Shown here one piece after another: positions 12,801-28,500 of a DNA stretch of 64,000 nt. The position numbers and the translations under genes are program-made. Source of the stretch: Larimichthys crocea (taxonomy: Eukaryota; Chordata; Actinopteri; Sciaenidae); assembly GCF_000972845.2 (NCBI RefSeq), contig NC_040017.1:704642-768641 (forward strand), in the 5' to 3' direction. Below the pieces are notes generated by a model. The model was not told the origin of the DNA. It worked only from the letters and a program-made list of their open reading frames with translations, and did no database searches. The number at the start of each line of letters is the position of its first letter. Within the stretch, counting starts at the first letter, position 1.

Positions 12801-15699
12801 ACCAGTCTGATTACATTTCATCACTTCCATGGACGTCTAACCGCGTTTCAGAGACAATAACATCGCTTACACCTGTAAAATCTACGATCCAATAAAGCTG
12901 CTGTGCAATTAAGACGAGCCTCGTGCAGAAGTGGAAATAATGAAGCCCATTATGAAGCAATGTGCTGACTAGGAGAGGGAAAGAGTGCATGAGGACACGA
13001 CCCATTTCCCAAACATCATTTACACTTTAACAGCACAACAGTGGCCACATGGCAGATGAGTTATTACACAGAGTATCACATTACAAGATTACTGCGTTTG
13101 TGGGAACATGTGCTTCTTCAAAAATGACTGTTTGGTTGGAGTCTGAAAAGGAGAAGAAGTCTGATCAGCCAAGACAAAACAAGGAGCTCGTACCTAAAAG
13201 AGGGGCTGCTACTGTCACATGGATGTGCCTCACAGAAAACCATAAAGTTATTTTGCAAATGAATATTTAGTTCGCTGCTAAACTGAAGATTTGCACAAAG
13301 GTTCTTTCTCTAAAAATATGAGAAAGTATTTTTTATTTGTAGAGTATATCATTTCAAATGTAAATGAATGAGTGTTTCCATATTTTCTATGAACTATTCA
13401 TGCATTGAATTCACAGAAAATATATATTCTCCTTCATATTACCATATGAAAATAACACAAGCAGTAGAAACATTGTTTCCTTGCTCATTCATGGAGGATG
13501 CAAGTTTCTAGTCCCACCTCTGCTCCACCCAGGCATTACTCTACGGTGGAAATTCAATGGTTCACGTCGCCTCTGGAGAAAATGAGAGGTGCTGAAGTGT
13601 CGTGGTGGTCTAGAGGTTAAGACACATATTATATAGTGTGATCGCAGTGTCCACGGTTCAGTTCCCAGCTTTGTTCCATGTAATTTCCCTTCTTCTTTTT
13701 CCCTCGTTTAGACAATGACAATGGCATACAAACCTACGACGGGCTGCAATTTAGTGCTAAGTTATTTAATTACCGTGCAAGGACCATTTACTTCTAAAAA
13801 AGGTATGAGATGTAGACTTTTAAGGTTAGGTTCTTGTGTCAGATCTATTGTTACCAAGGTCAAGAGTGATCTTCCATCATCCACTGATGCAGCTTTTGTT
13901 TCATCTGCTGATGTAGAAATCATTTATTGAGTTTAATGTATCTCTTCATTACACTGGCCTTAGAACCACACTGGAGATGGCTATCAATCATCAATTAATC
14001 AATACAAAAATATGTTCATCTTCATCAGTATAAGATCATTTCAAAATCCAAATCACTGCAGCTCTTTCCTCAGAGTCAGAGGTCCATGCAGGGGGTGCTG
14101 CTGTCATTTAGCACAGCTGCACTTGTACACTTACACAGCATCATGTTGTTTGCATGTATGTGAGCTGTGAAGAGGTGACTGTGCAGTCTGTGAGCTAATG
14201 AAGTGTGTCCAAAAAAAAGAGAAGTCAGAGTGTGTCATACTATGCAAAGTGTTTAAATCTACCACCAAACTTCCCCTCTCTGTGCTGCGCTCATTCAGGC
14301 TACCGGATCATCCCACCCACCTCTGGTCTTATTTTAGATGTACATGAACTCCTGTCTGTTTATCTGGACTCTATTTATGTCACTGTGATCAATATAGACC
14401 CATCTCATCTTCTGTACTCAATTAAAGGAACTGCAGTATCAACGGTTCAAAAGAAACTCTCAGTTAAAGTATTGACAAATTCAAATATGTATATGTATTC
14501 TTCACTGATCTACTGTAACCCTGCAGTGCTTTGATGATTCAGTCAGAGACATACACTACAGCAGGGGGATCCATTTCTACATGTAAACATAACAGCTGCA
14601 ATATGGTCATCTCTATTATTTGATCAAAAACAAACAAACCCTACAATATAATGACATGGCATTTGTTCCCAGAAACTTAAGTATGCAAAACAGGTAGAGT
14701 ACGAGGCGGTGGGGAACTCCGCTCAACGTAAAAATTAAAGGCCGGCTTACTCATTGTGGAAAGTTTCTTCTTTCTTTTTTTTTGTGAAGCGTGAGAGAAA
14801 AATGTCTGCTGATGTCATCAGGGGATGTCACACCACACGTTAAGATAACACATGTAGAACCCCAATGTGATGGAGCTGCGACTTCTCTAACCAAACAGAA
14901 GAACTCAAACCACGTTCACAGAGTCCTCGTCACTCAGCCTGCCTGATAGTGTGTTTACCTCCCTGGAGAGACGGCAGCGTGACATCTGTCACAATGTCAA
15001 AGGCACAACGACTCAGAAAGAGTTATTTTCACAAAATATTGGATATTTATATGATCAATCATATCATGCTCCAGATTTCTGAGTGCATTTCTGAATATAA
15101 ATTATATGACCAAACACAAACCGCTCTATTAAAGGTCAAAACAGACAAATCTGTAAATCCCAATGACGTCGAATCATTTTAAACACAGCTAATGTCCCCA
15201 TAGCCTGACACATACACTCTGTTTTTCATCCACTACATAAAAAGCAGCATGTGTGGACGATCACTGAACTTGTGCGTCACCGCGAACACAAACAATCTAA
15301 AGAAAAATATGATCTCTGCACATTAAACATCAGCGTTTGCTGACTGACTGGCACGGCTCTGGCTTTCTTTGAACTGTCACTATGTGCAGCAGCCATGTTT
15401 CTCTTTGAAGAGACTAGCAGTAACCTTAGATCTGGACCGCTGTCGCCACAGTAACTGCTGCCATGGTGACAAAGGGGAAGGGGGAGAGATGCTGGGAGAA
15501 AGGAGGAACGTGTTGTAGAAGATGTGTGTGTACGTGTGTATTTGCAGTGTTATATGACCAGAGTTATATGACCATCATATCAAAGACAACACATGTATGT
15601 ATAATGACTCATGTGTTCTAAAAATGTCACAAATGTGAGGTCAAGGGTGTGTTTTGCATATTGTTCCTTCACTGTGACGTTTGAGCTTCACTCTGCAGA

Positions 15700-15748
<49 letters not shown>

Positions 15749-18700
15749 TGAGTTTGACACTAGAAGAGATTTTATCTCAGCTCCTGGATGGATGAGATGA
15801 AGTGTCAACTCAGAAGTTAGAGATATGTTCAGCAGTTCAATATTTGCATATTGATGTCATCCAGTAAGAGATTTTTATCTTTAAACGTTTAAATACATTA
15901 CACAGCTCAAACAGTCGGTTTATTCTCTGAATATTTTTATACTTCAGAATATTTCTGACTCTGCCAACTTCAACATCCACAGGGAGAGTATTAGCTCTCA
16001 ACCGTGCGAGTTAAGATTGACAGGCTGGGTGAAGTGAAGGCACCTATCAATCAGAAGTGGACGTGTGAGGAGAAACCAGAGACATGTGCAGCATGGAGGT
16101 GTACTTCTATGAATCTTGGATGGCGACCAGAAATGTGCATAACTGAAACACACTGGAGGTGTTAGATTGTTTTACTCATTATGGTCTGCACCGAGCTGAA
16201 GTCGCCTGGAAGTCAAGACAGTTAACAGCTGGAGTTTGAACCGCTTTCACTGAGGGCAACATCTGTCTGTGACACAAGCTCTAATACTGATGCATATATG
16301 CAGTACTGTGGACTAAAATACAAGGCTCCAGATTCAGCCCAAGGCACTGTGAGATATACCAGCTGCCATTCTCAATAACTGTCTGATGGGTTACACTGAG
16401 GCTCCTTACCTTTAATGGCTAAACCATTTTATCGATCCTGCGATATATATATTGATTTTGTTTCTCCAGAAAGTAGCGATTTTTCAGCCACGAGTATCGA
16501 TACATTAAGTATTAGAACATTTCCAGCAAGTTACCCGTCTAGATACTCTCTTTACACAGACGCCGACGTCTTCCTCTAACTGTTTACGCAGTCAGAGTGA
16601 GGAGATTCAAGAGAATGGCGGTGAACATAAATCCAGCACCTTCATGCTTAAAAGCAGAAGTACTCCCACCACTTCGGTTTAACCCTCGGAGGACGGAGGC
16701 GGATCGGCGGATGCGCCCAAAAAGTCTAAAGTTCTATTCACATATCTGTGAATATCTCTGAAATGGTTTATGATGGAGAGATGTGTTTTTTTTAACTGTT
16801 TTCCTGAGATTCCACTAAAGACGGAGATGTGCGGTTTGTGTCTGTCTGACACTTCCTTGTTGTTCTAATCCACCGCGGAAAAGAACAGATGTTAGGCAGA
16901 CCGAAAGCGCAGTCAACGAATGGGCAAATGTTACTAGGCAGACTAGTTTCTTTTTCAGCCAATCAGTGGACAGTAGGGGTGGCACAGTACACAAAAGTCA
17001 CGGTTCGGTACGTACCTCAGTTCAGACCTTACGGTTCGGTACAGTGCAGGAAAAAAAAAACATAACCAAAAAGGCTATCCTCAAAGGCTGTTTTTATTGT
17101 GCAAATCTCAAGCTGAGGTAGTCTCAAAATTTTAGTTTAGTTTTAGTCAAATGTGAACACAGGGTATTTTAGTCCAGTTTTAGTCAAAACATTTTAGTCT
17201 TTTTCTATTTATTTCGGGAATATTTTTTGTTTGTTTATTAATTCCAGTTCACTTGTGTTCCACAGCTAACACATTGATTAAATGTTTTGACTGAATTGAA
17301 TGAATTCAACTTCAATGCAACTTTACTAAGTGTCTTGTCTGTTGTTTCAATACACACTTAATATGCACTTAAATTTCATTTTTTAATCTACTAATAGCAG
17401 GTACACCCTATTATTACATGTTCTACATGCAATTGTTAAATTTCAATATAAATAAATTGATTTTATGCCAGTTGCATCTACTAAAATGTTAAAATTAAGA
17501 TGAGTCCATCACTGTTAGTGTTTAGCACAAATGGGGAGGCTAGACTCATTCTTGACTGTTATGCCATATGCGCACATTTTAATAATGGAAACGGGTTCGG
17601 GCTCTACAAAGCTGTCAATCAAAACGGGCCAGGCTGGGCTCAGGTCGAATTCTATCGGGTCTGGGCCGGGTCGGTCCTGACTTCTAAGGCCAGTTTCATG
17701 CTCTAGATTGCGTCCATACACCGTGTTTCTCCTGCATACTGTTTGTTTTTTAAGCCACAGGTGCGAGAGCAGCCAGAGGATCTCAAACGTGTGGCCGTGA
17801 CGTTACCTACAGTAAAAAAATGAAAATGCGCGTACCGAAACGTGACCCCCATACCGTGACGGTTCAATACGAATACATGTACCGTGCCACCCCGAGTGGA
17901 CGGTATCTATGACGTATAAAAGAATAACTTCAGAAATACTATTTCCATTGAATGATAGGTTCCACTCAACTTTCTGGAGGCTCTTTGCTTTGTTAAGTGG
18001 CATGTCTGAAAAAAATTAGGCAAAAACACATGGGACCTTTTGTATTGAAAGGGCATTATTTTATTGCTCTTAACACATTTGGTTGAAAAACTGCATATGT
18101 CAGGCAATGGGATTGAAAAGTAAGATTTTCATTCAAAAACTCTATTAGTACTGTTTGAGGTGTGATATGACAAAAATCAGATTCATTTTGTCCAGCATTT
18201 GCAAACTGTAGACTGTCTGTCCAGTCAGAGTATCGAATCGTATCGAATATCGTGTATCGTATCGTATTGTAAGATTAATGTATCGCTATAGGCTTACTGC
18301 CCGGCCCCATCATGCTCTTTAAAAACAGGAAATACATAACACTAAAGGAAATAATGATGCCTTTTCATTGGACCTTTAAGTCCTGTAGTGGCGTACAGAG
18401 CTAGACTTTGTGCCGAGTGCGACTAGAAGTGGAAGACTGCAATTAAAACAGAGGTGTTATTAATTCTTTAAGATTATTAAGGATCCACCTTCAGTGCCTG
18501 TGACAGATCCCTGTAGCAACCGATAATGTAATAACTTGCCAATAATGCAATAAAGTTTTTGAGCCAATAATGTAATAAGTTATTACGTTATTGGCACAGT
18601 ATTAAAAAAATCCTTTGAAATGTAATAACGGCAGCCAATAATGTAATACATAAATAGGTCTGCATTTCTTGGAAATAAAATAATATTTTGTAGTTTTTGT

Positions 18701-21443
18701 GCAGTTTGCTCATCAAAAATAGATATAGTGGATGGCACAGTTGTCATATTCATTCATTAATGGTACGTACTATGCAGCACTCTCTCTCCTTAATTATGGT
18801 TGTAAGAGCCACATTATTGGCAGGTATTACATTATCGGCTGCTACAATCCCTCCTCTGAGTTTGTAGCATTTAATGAAGGGAGGAAGACACCAGAGAGCT
18901 CCGGGCAGAAAAGTCTGTGACTGTCCAGATATCAGCTTGTAAGTTATCACTATAAACTCTAACACGGCACCTTCTCTGTTTATTACATATCAAGTCTGAG
19001 CTCTGCTCTTCACGATCAGCCGTCTACATCTCACTTCAGAGGAACAATAACCAGCACACAGAACTGTGGTTTACCTCTGCAACTTTATGGGGAACTCCAT
19101 CTCCCAGCACTTCCCTGTAGAAGCACTGCTGGGTCATGTAATAGGTGAGGCCGCTGGTTCTCTTGAAGGCATCTTTCAGCCTCTTCAGCTCCACATCGGT
19201 GACTAAAGAGAGAGAAAAGAGAGGAAAGTTATCAGCAAGGTTGGTAAGTTTTTTTCTTCGTTAAACTCTCTGCTACAGACATGTTCTATGTTTTGCACAC
19301 CCTCCGTTCACCTCAGTTGTTCTAGAGACTGTCAGCGAGTCTTAAACTTTCCAGCAAAAAAACCCAAAACTATACACAACACTACATTTAAATAAGGGGA
19401 ATAATATTCTGGTTACAGTGTGACAGACCGGTCTCTGTGTACAACAACAATGTAGCTGCTTTGACAAACATTGTCTTGCACGCTTATTCACGTCTTCCAT
19501 TTTAACATGCTTGTTTCCCACAAACCTCTACCTTGTCCTAAATTATTTGAGCCATCAACAGTACGGCGGGGTGACAGCTGAGTGAGACGGGCCACACGAT
19601 CAACAAGTTACCGGGCGTTCTCATTACCCACAGAGCTGACACAAAGGCTGACCAGAAAAAAAATCACCAAACGGTGATTCAGTTAGTGGAGGCAGAGAAG
19701 GCTCTGCGCTCAGCAGCGACAAGGATTCAGTTCACTTTTAACACGAGAATCTGGAGCATGACGGCACCGGCAGGCAGGCCAGCAGGCAGCGGTAAAAAAT
19801 GTCAGCTTACAACAGGATCGTTCAGGACGAGTCAGACTTGCATGGAATCCATCACATGGAATCACAGCACGATTACAGACAAAATAACAATCAGGATTAT
19901 TTTCATCTACACTCAGATCATGATTATTAGTCAGTGAATTTAGAGACATATTTCTATTGCACTTTCATATTTAAATCAACAGAGCACTGCTATCACTTCA
20001 CTAACATTCAAATCCTTGTATCAAAATAAGATACCTAAAATGAAATCAACAGAGCTGCTGTCACTTCCTCTGACTCTGTGATGACAGCGTCTCCGTTCTG
20101 GGTTGATGCTGGATAATGACGAGGATACGGTAGTCAGTAAAGTTATTCATTGCCGACATTATTATTCTTGGCCTTTGTGCATTCATCGTATGTAATCTGT
20201 TTTCTGTGTTGTTCTGCAGTGCAGACATAAGTCTACTGCATGCAGATGATTTGTTCTTGCTCATCATCGCTCGCCCTATATCCCAAAATACTTGCAAACA
20301 ACAGATGATCGTCCTCCAGGTATCTATACTTGATTTTACATGTCTGCTCTCTCTTGTTTATTACTCTCATTTGAAACTTTTAACTGTTCAGCTAAAAACA
20401 TAGAATCCATCAGCACAATGCAGAGCCTCTTTGTGACCGGTGCAGATTTCATTGCATCAGAGATGCAGGACTCCTGCAACAGGACCTATTTAAATGAGCA
20501 ACAAGCAATATGTAACCGCTTATCCTCATCAGGGTCGCGGGCGGCTGCAACCTATCCTAGCTGACACTGGGCGAGAGGTGGTACACCCTGGACAAGTCGC
20601 CAGTTCATCGCACATAGAGATGATAAGCAATAATACTGAAATAATTTCTTGACATTTTGTGATCATATATAACAGCTCACACAATTTTTCCAGTGGTGGC
20701 TAATTGGAAAACATATTGCCCGACCGTACAGCCAGTATGGAGGGTGTAGTATCACAAAAGACATGGCTGAATGAACTCACTGAGGACTAGCTGGGAATTC
20801 TGGGCGGCTCTAAACTTGTGAGAGCAGACAGAAGAGCAAATGAGAGAGAGCGGGAACAACACACCGCAAAGGAAGGGTCCATGGACCAAAGGCTGGAGTC
20901 AGAACCGGGGAGGACTCAGGCTTTACAGGCACATTTTTCTGATCCACCTTGTGTATTGTGAGCCGCTGTAACAAGTGAATTTCCCTGTGTGGGATCAATG
21001 AAGTCTTCTGAAATCTTATCTTAATAGTGAGTGAGTACAAGCTGAACAGATTGAGGTGATAACAGGGTGTAAATACTTTTTCAGCTTCCTGGGAAGGCTG
21101 CAGCAGTAGCAGTTTGATAAACTCACTGTACACTTCCTGTTCAGCTGGTGGAGACCAAAGTCAAGCTAAAAGGACAGAGAACATTGGACTTAGATCCTGG
21201 ACAACTATTCAGAATGCTAATGTGGCTCTTTGACCACTCAAGGTGCTGGTAAGCTGACTGTGTCCCTGTACTGGACACACACATTGAACCGTCCCTTTAT
21301 TTCATCTGCACTATGTAAAATGTAATGTACTGCTGTATATTATGCTCACAGTGTGAAGGCACACTTTTAGAATGAGACGATGTCTCAGTGTTGTTCTGCC
21401 CCCAGCTACAACAGCAATGAAACTGGTTACACACACACACACA

Positions 21444-21475
<32 letters not shown>

Positions 21476-24400
21476 CAGATGACTTGTACAAGAACAGAGC
21501 TGTAACCATCAGCAGCATCAGCCACACAGCACTTCATATGACACATCCTTTTGTCCTCTGCTGCACTCTGGTAAAGGCACACAGTGTGTGTGGTGTGTGT
21601 GTGTGTGTGTGTGTGTTACTGTCCCAATGGCAACAATTACCCTGCTCGCTCGCTCCCCTGCTGCTGCTGCTGCAATGAAACCCGTTCAGCTATATTGTCA
21701 CTACATGCAGATCAAACACTGATGGAACTTTCCAGATATGGCTGAACACAAAGCGCCGAGCTGTGCTGGCTGAACCGGACCATCACCACTAAAGGACCAG
21801 TAGAGATGTGGAGACACTGGTGCTGACACCACTAGAACATAATAAATGAATAGGTCAATAAAAATGATAATCTGGATCACTGATTAAACCATATGACAGA
21901 TTTGCTGGTCACACATTTGGCAGCTGCTCTGCTCTGTTTTGGGATTTTGGACTGTTGATGTGACAAAACAAGATGAATTATGTGTGAAAAGAAGACTGAC
22001 AACATGAACTGCAGATAGGATGGGCACATATATTAGCCATGTGTACCATATCACACAGACCAACAAACACTACAGCCTCCTTCCCTGGTGTGGAGCACAT
22101 GGAAAACATCTCTGAGAAGTGTTTGCATGAGCTGCATCAGCAGTGCTAGTCAAAGGTTACAGCATTACCACAACACTGCAGTAAGACAGTAAGATGATGC
22201 CTGCTGCAAGGTTGAGCTCATTTGCATTAATCACCACTTTTGTTCTTCCTCTAATTTCATCAAAGCCACCACGACTTTCCATCCACACTGTTCACTGATG
22301 TGCTGCTCCAACCACTGCACTGACACGGTCACAACCTCAGGTAGACCCGCTGACCTCTTGGTGGTGAGTGTGCATATTAATTAGCTATTGTCTTGTAGTC
22401 TTGTCTTTGATCTCACGTCCATGACCTCAGTGTCAGGCTGGTCTTTAGGTCATGTTGCTACATGGCCTAGCTAACGTAAAATGTCACGACAGTTGAGTGT
22501 CCATACACTGTGGTGATGAGGTTGATGAGGACGAAGTAACGATGATAATATTTATCAGCAGCTGATGTTATTGGGAGAAATGATAGCTTCATGGATTTTT
22601 TTCAAGCTGCAGCTAAGTCATATTCTTCATTTGTAATTCGTGAAACATGTCACAGGTTACGTTACTTGACACTGTGGTGTTTTGCGTGACACATATGGAC
22701 TTTTGAATAGAACATGATAAAGGCACACACATACACACACATTATGCACAAACACATAGACACATAAAGGCACACATAGACATACAAAATACACGAACAC
22801 ACAGATTACACAGCTAGGACAGTATTGAATGTTTCTCTGCCACCAGATAACATTCAGCCAGTCTGTTTTCAGATTGGCCTTGACCAAGATTAAGGAGTCG
22901 AGCACACACACACACACCATGCAGGCTCATGGGAAACACAGACAATATTACGTTCATGTGACGCTCAGAACACAGACATATGATTATAAGAAAGTACAGG
23001 ACATTTGGGTCCAGATCTGGTGATTGTACTATGTAACAGTGATGTAAGAATGACGTAAAGATGGGTATAAAAGGTTGTGAAAAGTAAAAGTAAAGGTTCG
23101 TTCGGATTCGCAAGCAGCTGTCTCCGTGTTGTTATTTCATTGCGTTCTGGAAGGTTTTCTCCACAACAACACGTGCTAATGCAGCCATCAAATTTTAATA
23201 ATGGACAACAGTGTTTTACAGGTTGATGCTTTGAACAGCTGTTCAACACTGTCATTTTCAATCTATGAAATCAAACTGATTTTTTTGCCAAGCTTCTCTC
23301 TTTCAAATAATCAACCATCTACATAACTTTTCACTACATTAATTTTCTACTTGATCTTATCATCTTTATTATTAATTAGTATTATCATTATCATTACTAA
23401 TAATATTGTTCAAAGTGAGCCTCTTATTGTTTAACAGAAAAATATATCATACAAACAGCAACTTTTGCAGCCTTGTCAGTGCGATGGTGAGCTCTCACCT
23501 TTGTGTCATCACTACATACTGCTAATAATCAAAGTGAAGCTCTGAGGCTTTACATTTGTTAAACATGTTAAAATGCAAGATTTCAGCATCGGGGTACAAT
23601 CAGGCTACATTCATGATTTCGTACAGTCAAACTAAACAAAAGCATCTTATTGATTATTATTATAAAGTTTCAGCGAGTTCCGGTACGTCCAAAGAAGCCG
23701 TCCAGACTATAGTTGTTATTTCACACATGTAGCACACAACATGAGACTGTCTGTGTCAGACCAGTTCTCATATGTTGACTGAACCCAAAATGACGTCACA
23801 GCTCTGTGACCCAGTTAAAAACTAACTGATAAGCGACAAGTCCATGCTAGCTAAGCAGTCGCAAAGTAGAGTGTGACAATCGGCCAATAAAAATCAGCCA
23901 ACACTTTTTGTTCTCCTCCGATCTACAATGATCTCGTAAATCGCCTCTGTGAACTCTGAATGACGGAAATGTGTCGTAGCGATAGAGAACTTTAATCCAT
24001 GTAGCTTATTAAATGATTATTTTTGAAAAATTCATATTCAAATGACAGGTAACAATCTCTAAAAAACCCTGGCGGACAACGACAAAGTTTGACAAGACCA
24101 CCAGTCTCACATTCAGCTGCTGAAAACATCAACATGAGTAGAATCGTGACGACGTTTCTTCTTCACTGATCAAAGTGTCAATGGTAATTAACTGATCACC
24201 AATTAATCAGGAGCTTCTCTACATAGTGAACCTTCCTGTGAGAGCACAGCTCTAGCCTTTGTTTGGAACCGTGTAGATCATTCCATGTGCTTCTGAACTC
24301 TTCTGACACCAGCCTGTAGAGGGCAACACACTCCATATGGCCCCAGCTAATACACACACACGCACACACACAGCAGTGTACAAAGTCATGTAATGATTTA

Positions 24401-25057
24401 GGATTAGAAACATTAAATGTTAAAGCTAACATCAGGCAGGAAGTTCATACAGCAGCTCACAGCTGTCTCAGCATCTAACAGCACACTGCTGCTACTGCTG
24501 CTTCTCTTCATGGACTACAAACAATAAATCTATTAAAGATAATAGTTTTTACTTGGTGTGTTGGTGTGATGGCAACCTGTTAAAGAACAGCAAATAAACC
24601 TTAATGACTCAGTTATTCTCTAACAACATGAGGTTTATTGTTATTTTATTTGTTTCACATCCAGCTACAAACAATGAGCCTCAGTACTTGTATTCCTTTG
24701 TTTCCAGGGTGTGTGCAATAAGTAACTACTTGATTAAACCCTGCTACCCTAGTCAACACCAGAAATACTAGTCACTTATAGTAATTAAGAAGATTTTATC
24801 AATGTTGCATCTAAGATATTATGCAGCCGCCCCACTAGCTGCTGTGCTGGTCTTACTACATGTCATCTTTGTCCCACTTTAAAAAGGACCTTTAAGGGCG
24901 GGAAAAGAGCCAAAATGGACGTTCACCAACACCTCTATCTCTCACAGTCCAAATAACAGCAGAACTGAACGCAGCGGTCAACATTCGAAGGTGGGGGTTA
25001 ATCAAGGACACACACATTGTTCAGAGATACACACACACTGTAAATATACTGTATATA

Positions 25058-25122
<65 letters not shown>

Positions 25123-28100
25123 GATGACTTGTACAAAAACACACACACAGTGTCCCTCCAGTCGAGGCCTTTTTACAAGTATTCTTTGGTTGGCACAGTG
25201 ACCTTGTTTCTTTATTCAGTAGCTTGTACGGTCGGTGTAGATGTTTCTCGGGCGCACACAGAACAGTTTCACTTTGCTTTAAACACGCAAAGCAAATGCC
25301 CTCAATGAATGGCCTTGGCTGCATCAGTCTTATTTATTCCATTCGCATGAGTGATGTTTAATCCATCACACGTCTGTCCCTGCTTTGCTGCCTACCGTAC
25401 AAACAAAGTGACCTAAAGAAGGAAAGGACGTGAGCAAGCTAAAGAAGAAGGATGCTACTGACAGGACTGACGAGGAACTGCAGGGTTTACGAGCTGTCTG
25501 AAGGAGGATCAGCTGTTGGTCAGAGTATTATGGCACCTTCACTTATTCTAATAACAATAGAGCTTCACAGGAATGCTGAGCTTTCCCTCGGGCTCCACAG
25601 AAGCAGCAGAAGAAGTTAAAGTGCATCCCGAGTGTGTTTAACTCCTCTGCAGGCTTCTCTCCTGACAGCAAACATCAGCAAACACTGGACCTGAGGCTTT
25701 GCTGGATTTCCTGACTTATGAAGCCACGTGTGTGAACTGGACCTGCGTTAAAGGAGCAGTCCAACATTTTGGGGAAACAGTCTTATTTCCAGGAAGCAGA
25801 AGTAGAAAAAACGGAAGCCTAAAACAACAATGCTGTGGTTTTATGGAGATACGTGCAGGACTTCCTGGACACCCAGAGTTTCCCCTGGCTGCTTGGCAAC
25901 CTCGCAGTGACAAGACTGCAGGAAGTCATTACACCCAGCAAGGAAATAGCCCCACACATTAGCCCTCATATAACTAGGTGTAATTACTACATTGTTTTAT
26001 ATGGCTTGAACAGTGGAGATATGATGCTGCTGAGCGGTACAGATGGGTTTATGACATCATAGCTGCTGACTGTAGCTTCATATTTAACACACAGGCAGAC
26101 GTACAGATCTTCTCCCTGCCTTCATTTCCCAGAGTAGTCAGGCATGAAAGCTGACTTATGGTGTAAAAACAAGCCATATACATCAATTATCACGATGGAG
26201 GGATGATTTTCTATGGGCTCATTAGAGGTGAGTAATAAAAACATAACTCTGCTCTGCCTGCATGAAGACAGATCAGAATGGTTATGTGCTTGTTTAGTAC
26301 AGAAATGGGAAAGGGGGTATTGCTCACATGGCTACAGAGAGAGAGAGAATTGAATTAGAGGGAATGACTGGTGCGTCTGAAGATGGCTCCCCGGGAGAAA
26401 GAACAACTCAAAAAACAAATTAGATACGTCAAAGGCTGAAGAGCGCTTTACAGCAAACAAAGCAGAGGCAGGCGGACACAGGGCAGCTCGCTCCTGAGGA
26501 CATGTTAACGGTGTATGGAGACAGATCTGCAGTGGAATAAAAGCAAAAGGAAAAATATCCACCTTAAATACTGAAAAGACCACTGTTCACTACCTGTGAA
26601 CACTTGCACATTCCTGCACAGCTCTGTTCATTTTGCTCTTTTTCATGTTTTTTATATTTTTATCCTCTAGTTCTTGTTTTTTCATCGTTCTTATATTTTT
26701 AGTTCATGTTTGTTATGCACCAAACACCAAGACAAATCCCTGTATGTGAGAACATATTCTGCAGTAAACCTGACTCTGATTTTGTCGTCTCCTGATGCCG
26801 GTAGCTCTGCCAGTTAATCACACTCACACCGTCAATGTGTGTCAGCCAACAATAGAAGTTGATTTCAGCTACATTTTGTGTGTCTCTACCATCCCTCTAA
26901 AGTGTGATGTCAGTGTAGCTTTCCTGATGAAGCGAGGTCAATTCTATCAAAACTATTTTAGGCTACAATCAGTGATGCAGTCACAATGCATTCTGAGGAG
27001 GGGAAGAGTACAAACATAGACACCCCAGACTGGATGTGACAGAACTGGACACTAGGCTCCTTACAACCCGGCTCTGTTCCTGGAGGCTTTACACTGTTTG
27101 TGTAATGTGTGGGATGTGTATGTGCACACAGACACTGATGCAATGACATAGTACATTTATAGTGGACAAATGTCAACATTTAGAAATAACTATAGAGGAT
27201 AAATCTGAGGGGTGAGAGAGCGAAGCCCATGCTGTTCCCTCCTTACCACCACTGAGGTGCCGTTGAGCAAGGATCTTAACCGTCCCTGATTGCATCAGTG
27301 GACAAATGTACACCTCTGTTTGTACATTTCCTTAAAGTGCAACAATGAGCAATCTTCAAACAGCAGGGTGGCCCCTTGCTCACAGCTACCACCGTACCAG
27401 ATATGTATTCTGAGTTGAACTCATCTATGAGTGGGCGGCATAATCCGCCCGATTGGAGTGCAAAACTGATTGGTGGTGAAGTGCTGAATCACTGGCTTTA
27501 GCAGCCCTGCGGGCAGCCAATGGCACACGTGGATCAGCAGGGTGCACGAGCTCCGGCAGCAGAGAATAGAGTCGCCTTGTGTGTCGTGGAAGGTGGGAGG
27601 TGACTGTGTTCACAGGACGACAAGCACAAGATCTTTTGGAGACTGCAGAGCCGTCCTGCTCTGATGACACACTGTCTGCAGTGAAACTCTTTCCTCATAG
27701 ATTTAAATCACATACACATACTCCATTCCTCAGCTAACCCTTCTTGCTCTGTGCTCCAATAAGATTTGTTCACGTGATCATAAACTAAGTTTGTTGAACC
27801 CCAAAAAACACCTGTATAAGTTATACTGAAGCTCACTGAGCAGCCCAAATTCAATTTAATTTAGACAGGCTCTGACCATAAAATATGTCAATAATAATAT
27901 ACTATACTAATAATATACAGTTAAACAGTCATATTTCAAAACCTTCATTTATACAGCATTTTAAGAGAATTTACAGAGAATAAAGCAGTATTTTATATCA
28001 GAGACTATTGATTATACTGTAAAACACTAATATTCAATGGTGTATTTTACGGTCTTTTACTGTAATGGTCTGGCAGTTTTTCACTGTAAAATCTACAGAC

Positions 28101-28462
28101 ATTTTAAAATATGGAATAAAACACCAACTTTATTAAGTGAAATCAACAGTACTAATATCCTTTTACTATATTATTAGAAAAACTGAGTTTTTTTTTTTAC
28201 CACAAAAACAAGTTTCTTTTTTTACAGTGTAGACTGCAGTCTAACATGAACAGCTGTACCTGTTATTGTAGTTCAGCCAGCTCACACACATATGGGCTCA
28301 CCACTAAATGACACATTGTACAGTTAGTTGACTGACCTGTGGGAAGGTTCTAGACTTGTAGAGACAGTGCAGCTTTCACACCAACATACCTCCCCAGCAT
28401 TTATCCATAAGGTGCACAGCTCGGATAAAACAGTGACGCATAGCATGTTAGTGAATATCAGC

Positions 28463-28500
<38 letters not shown>

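Noticed and set aside
14205..14534. 109-codon open frame in USP32 intron 2
   Set aside because: No family similarity recognised and no surrounding gene structure.
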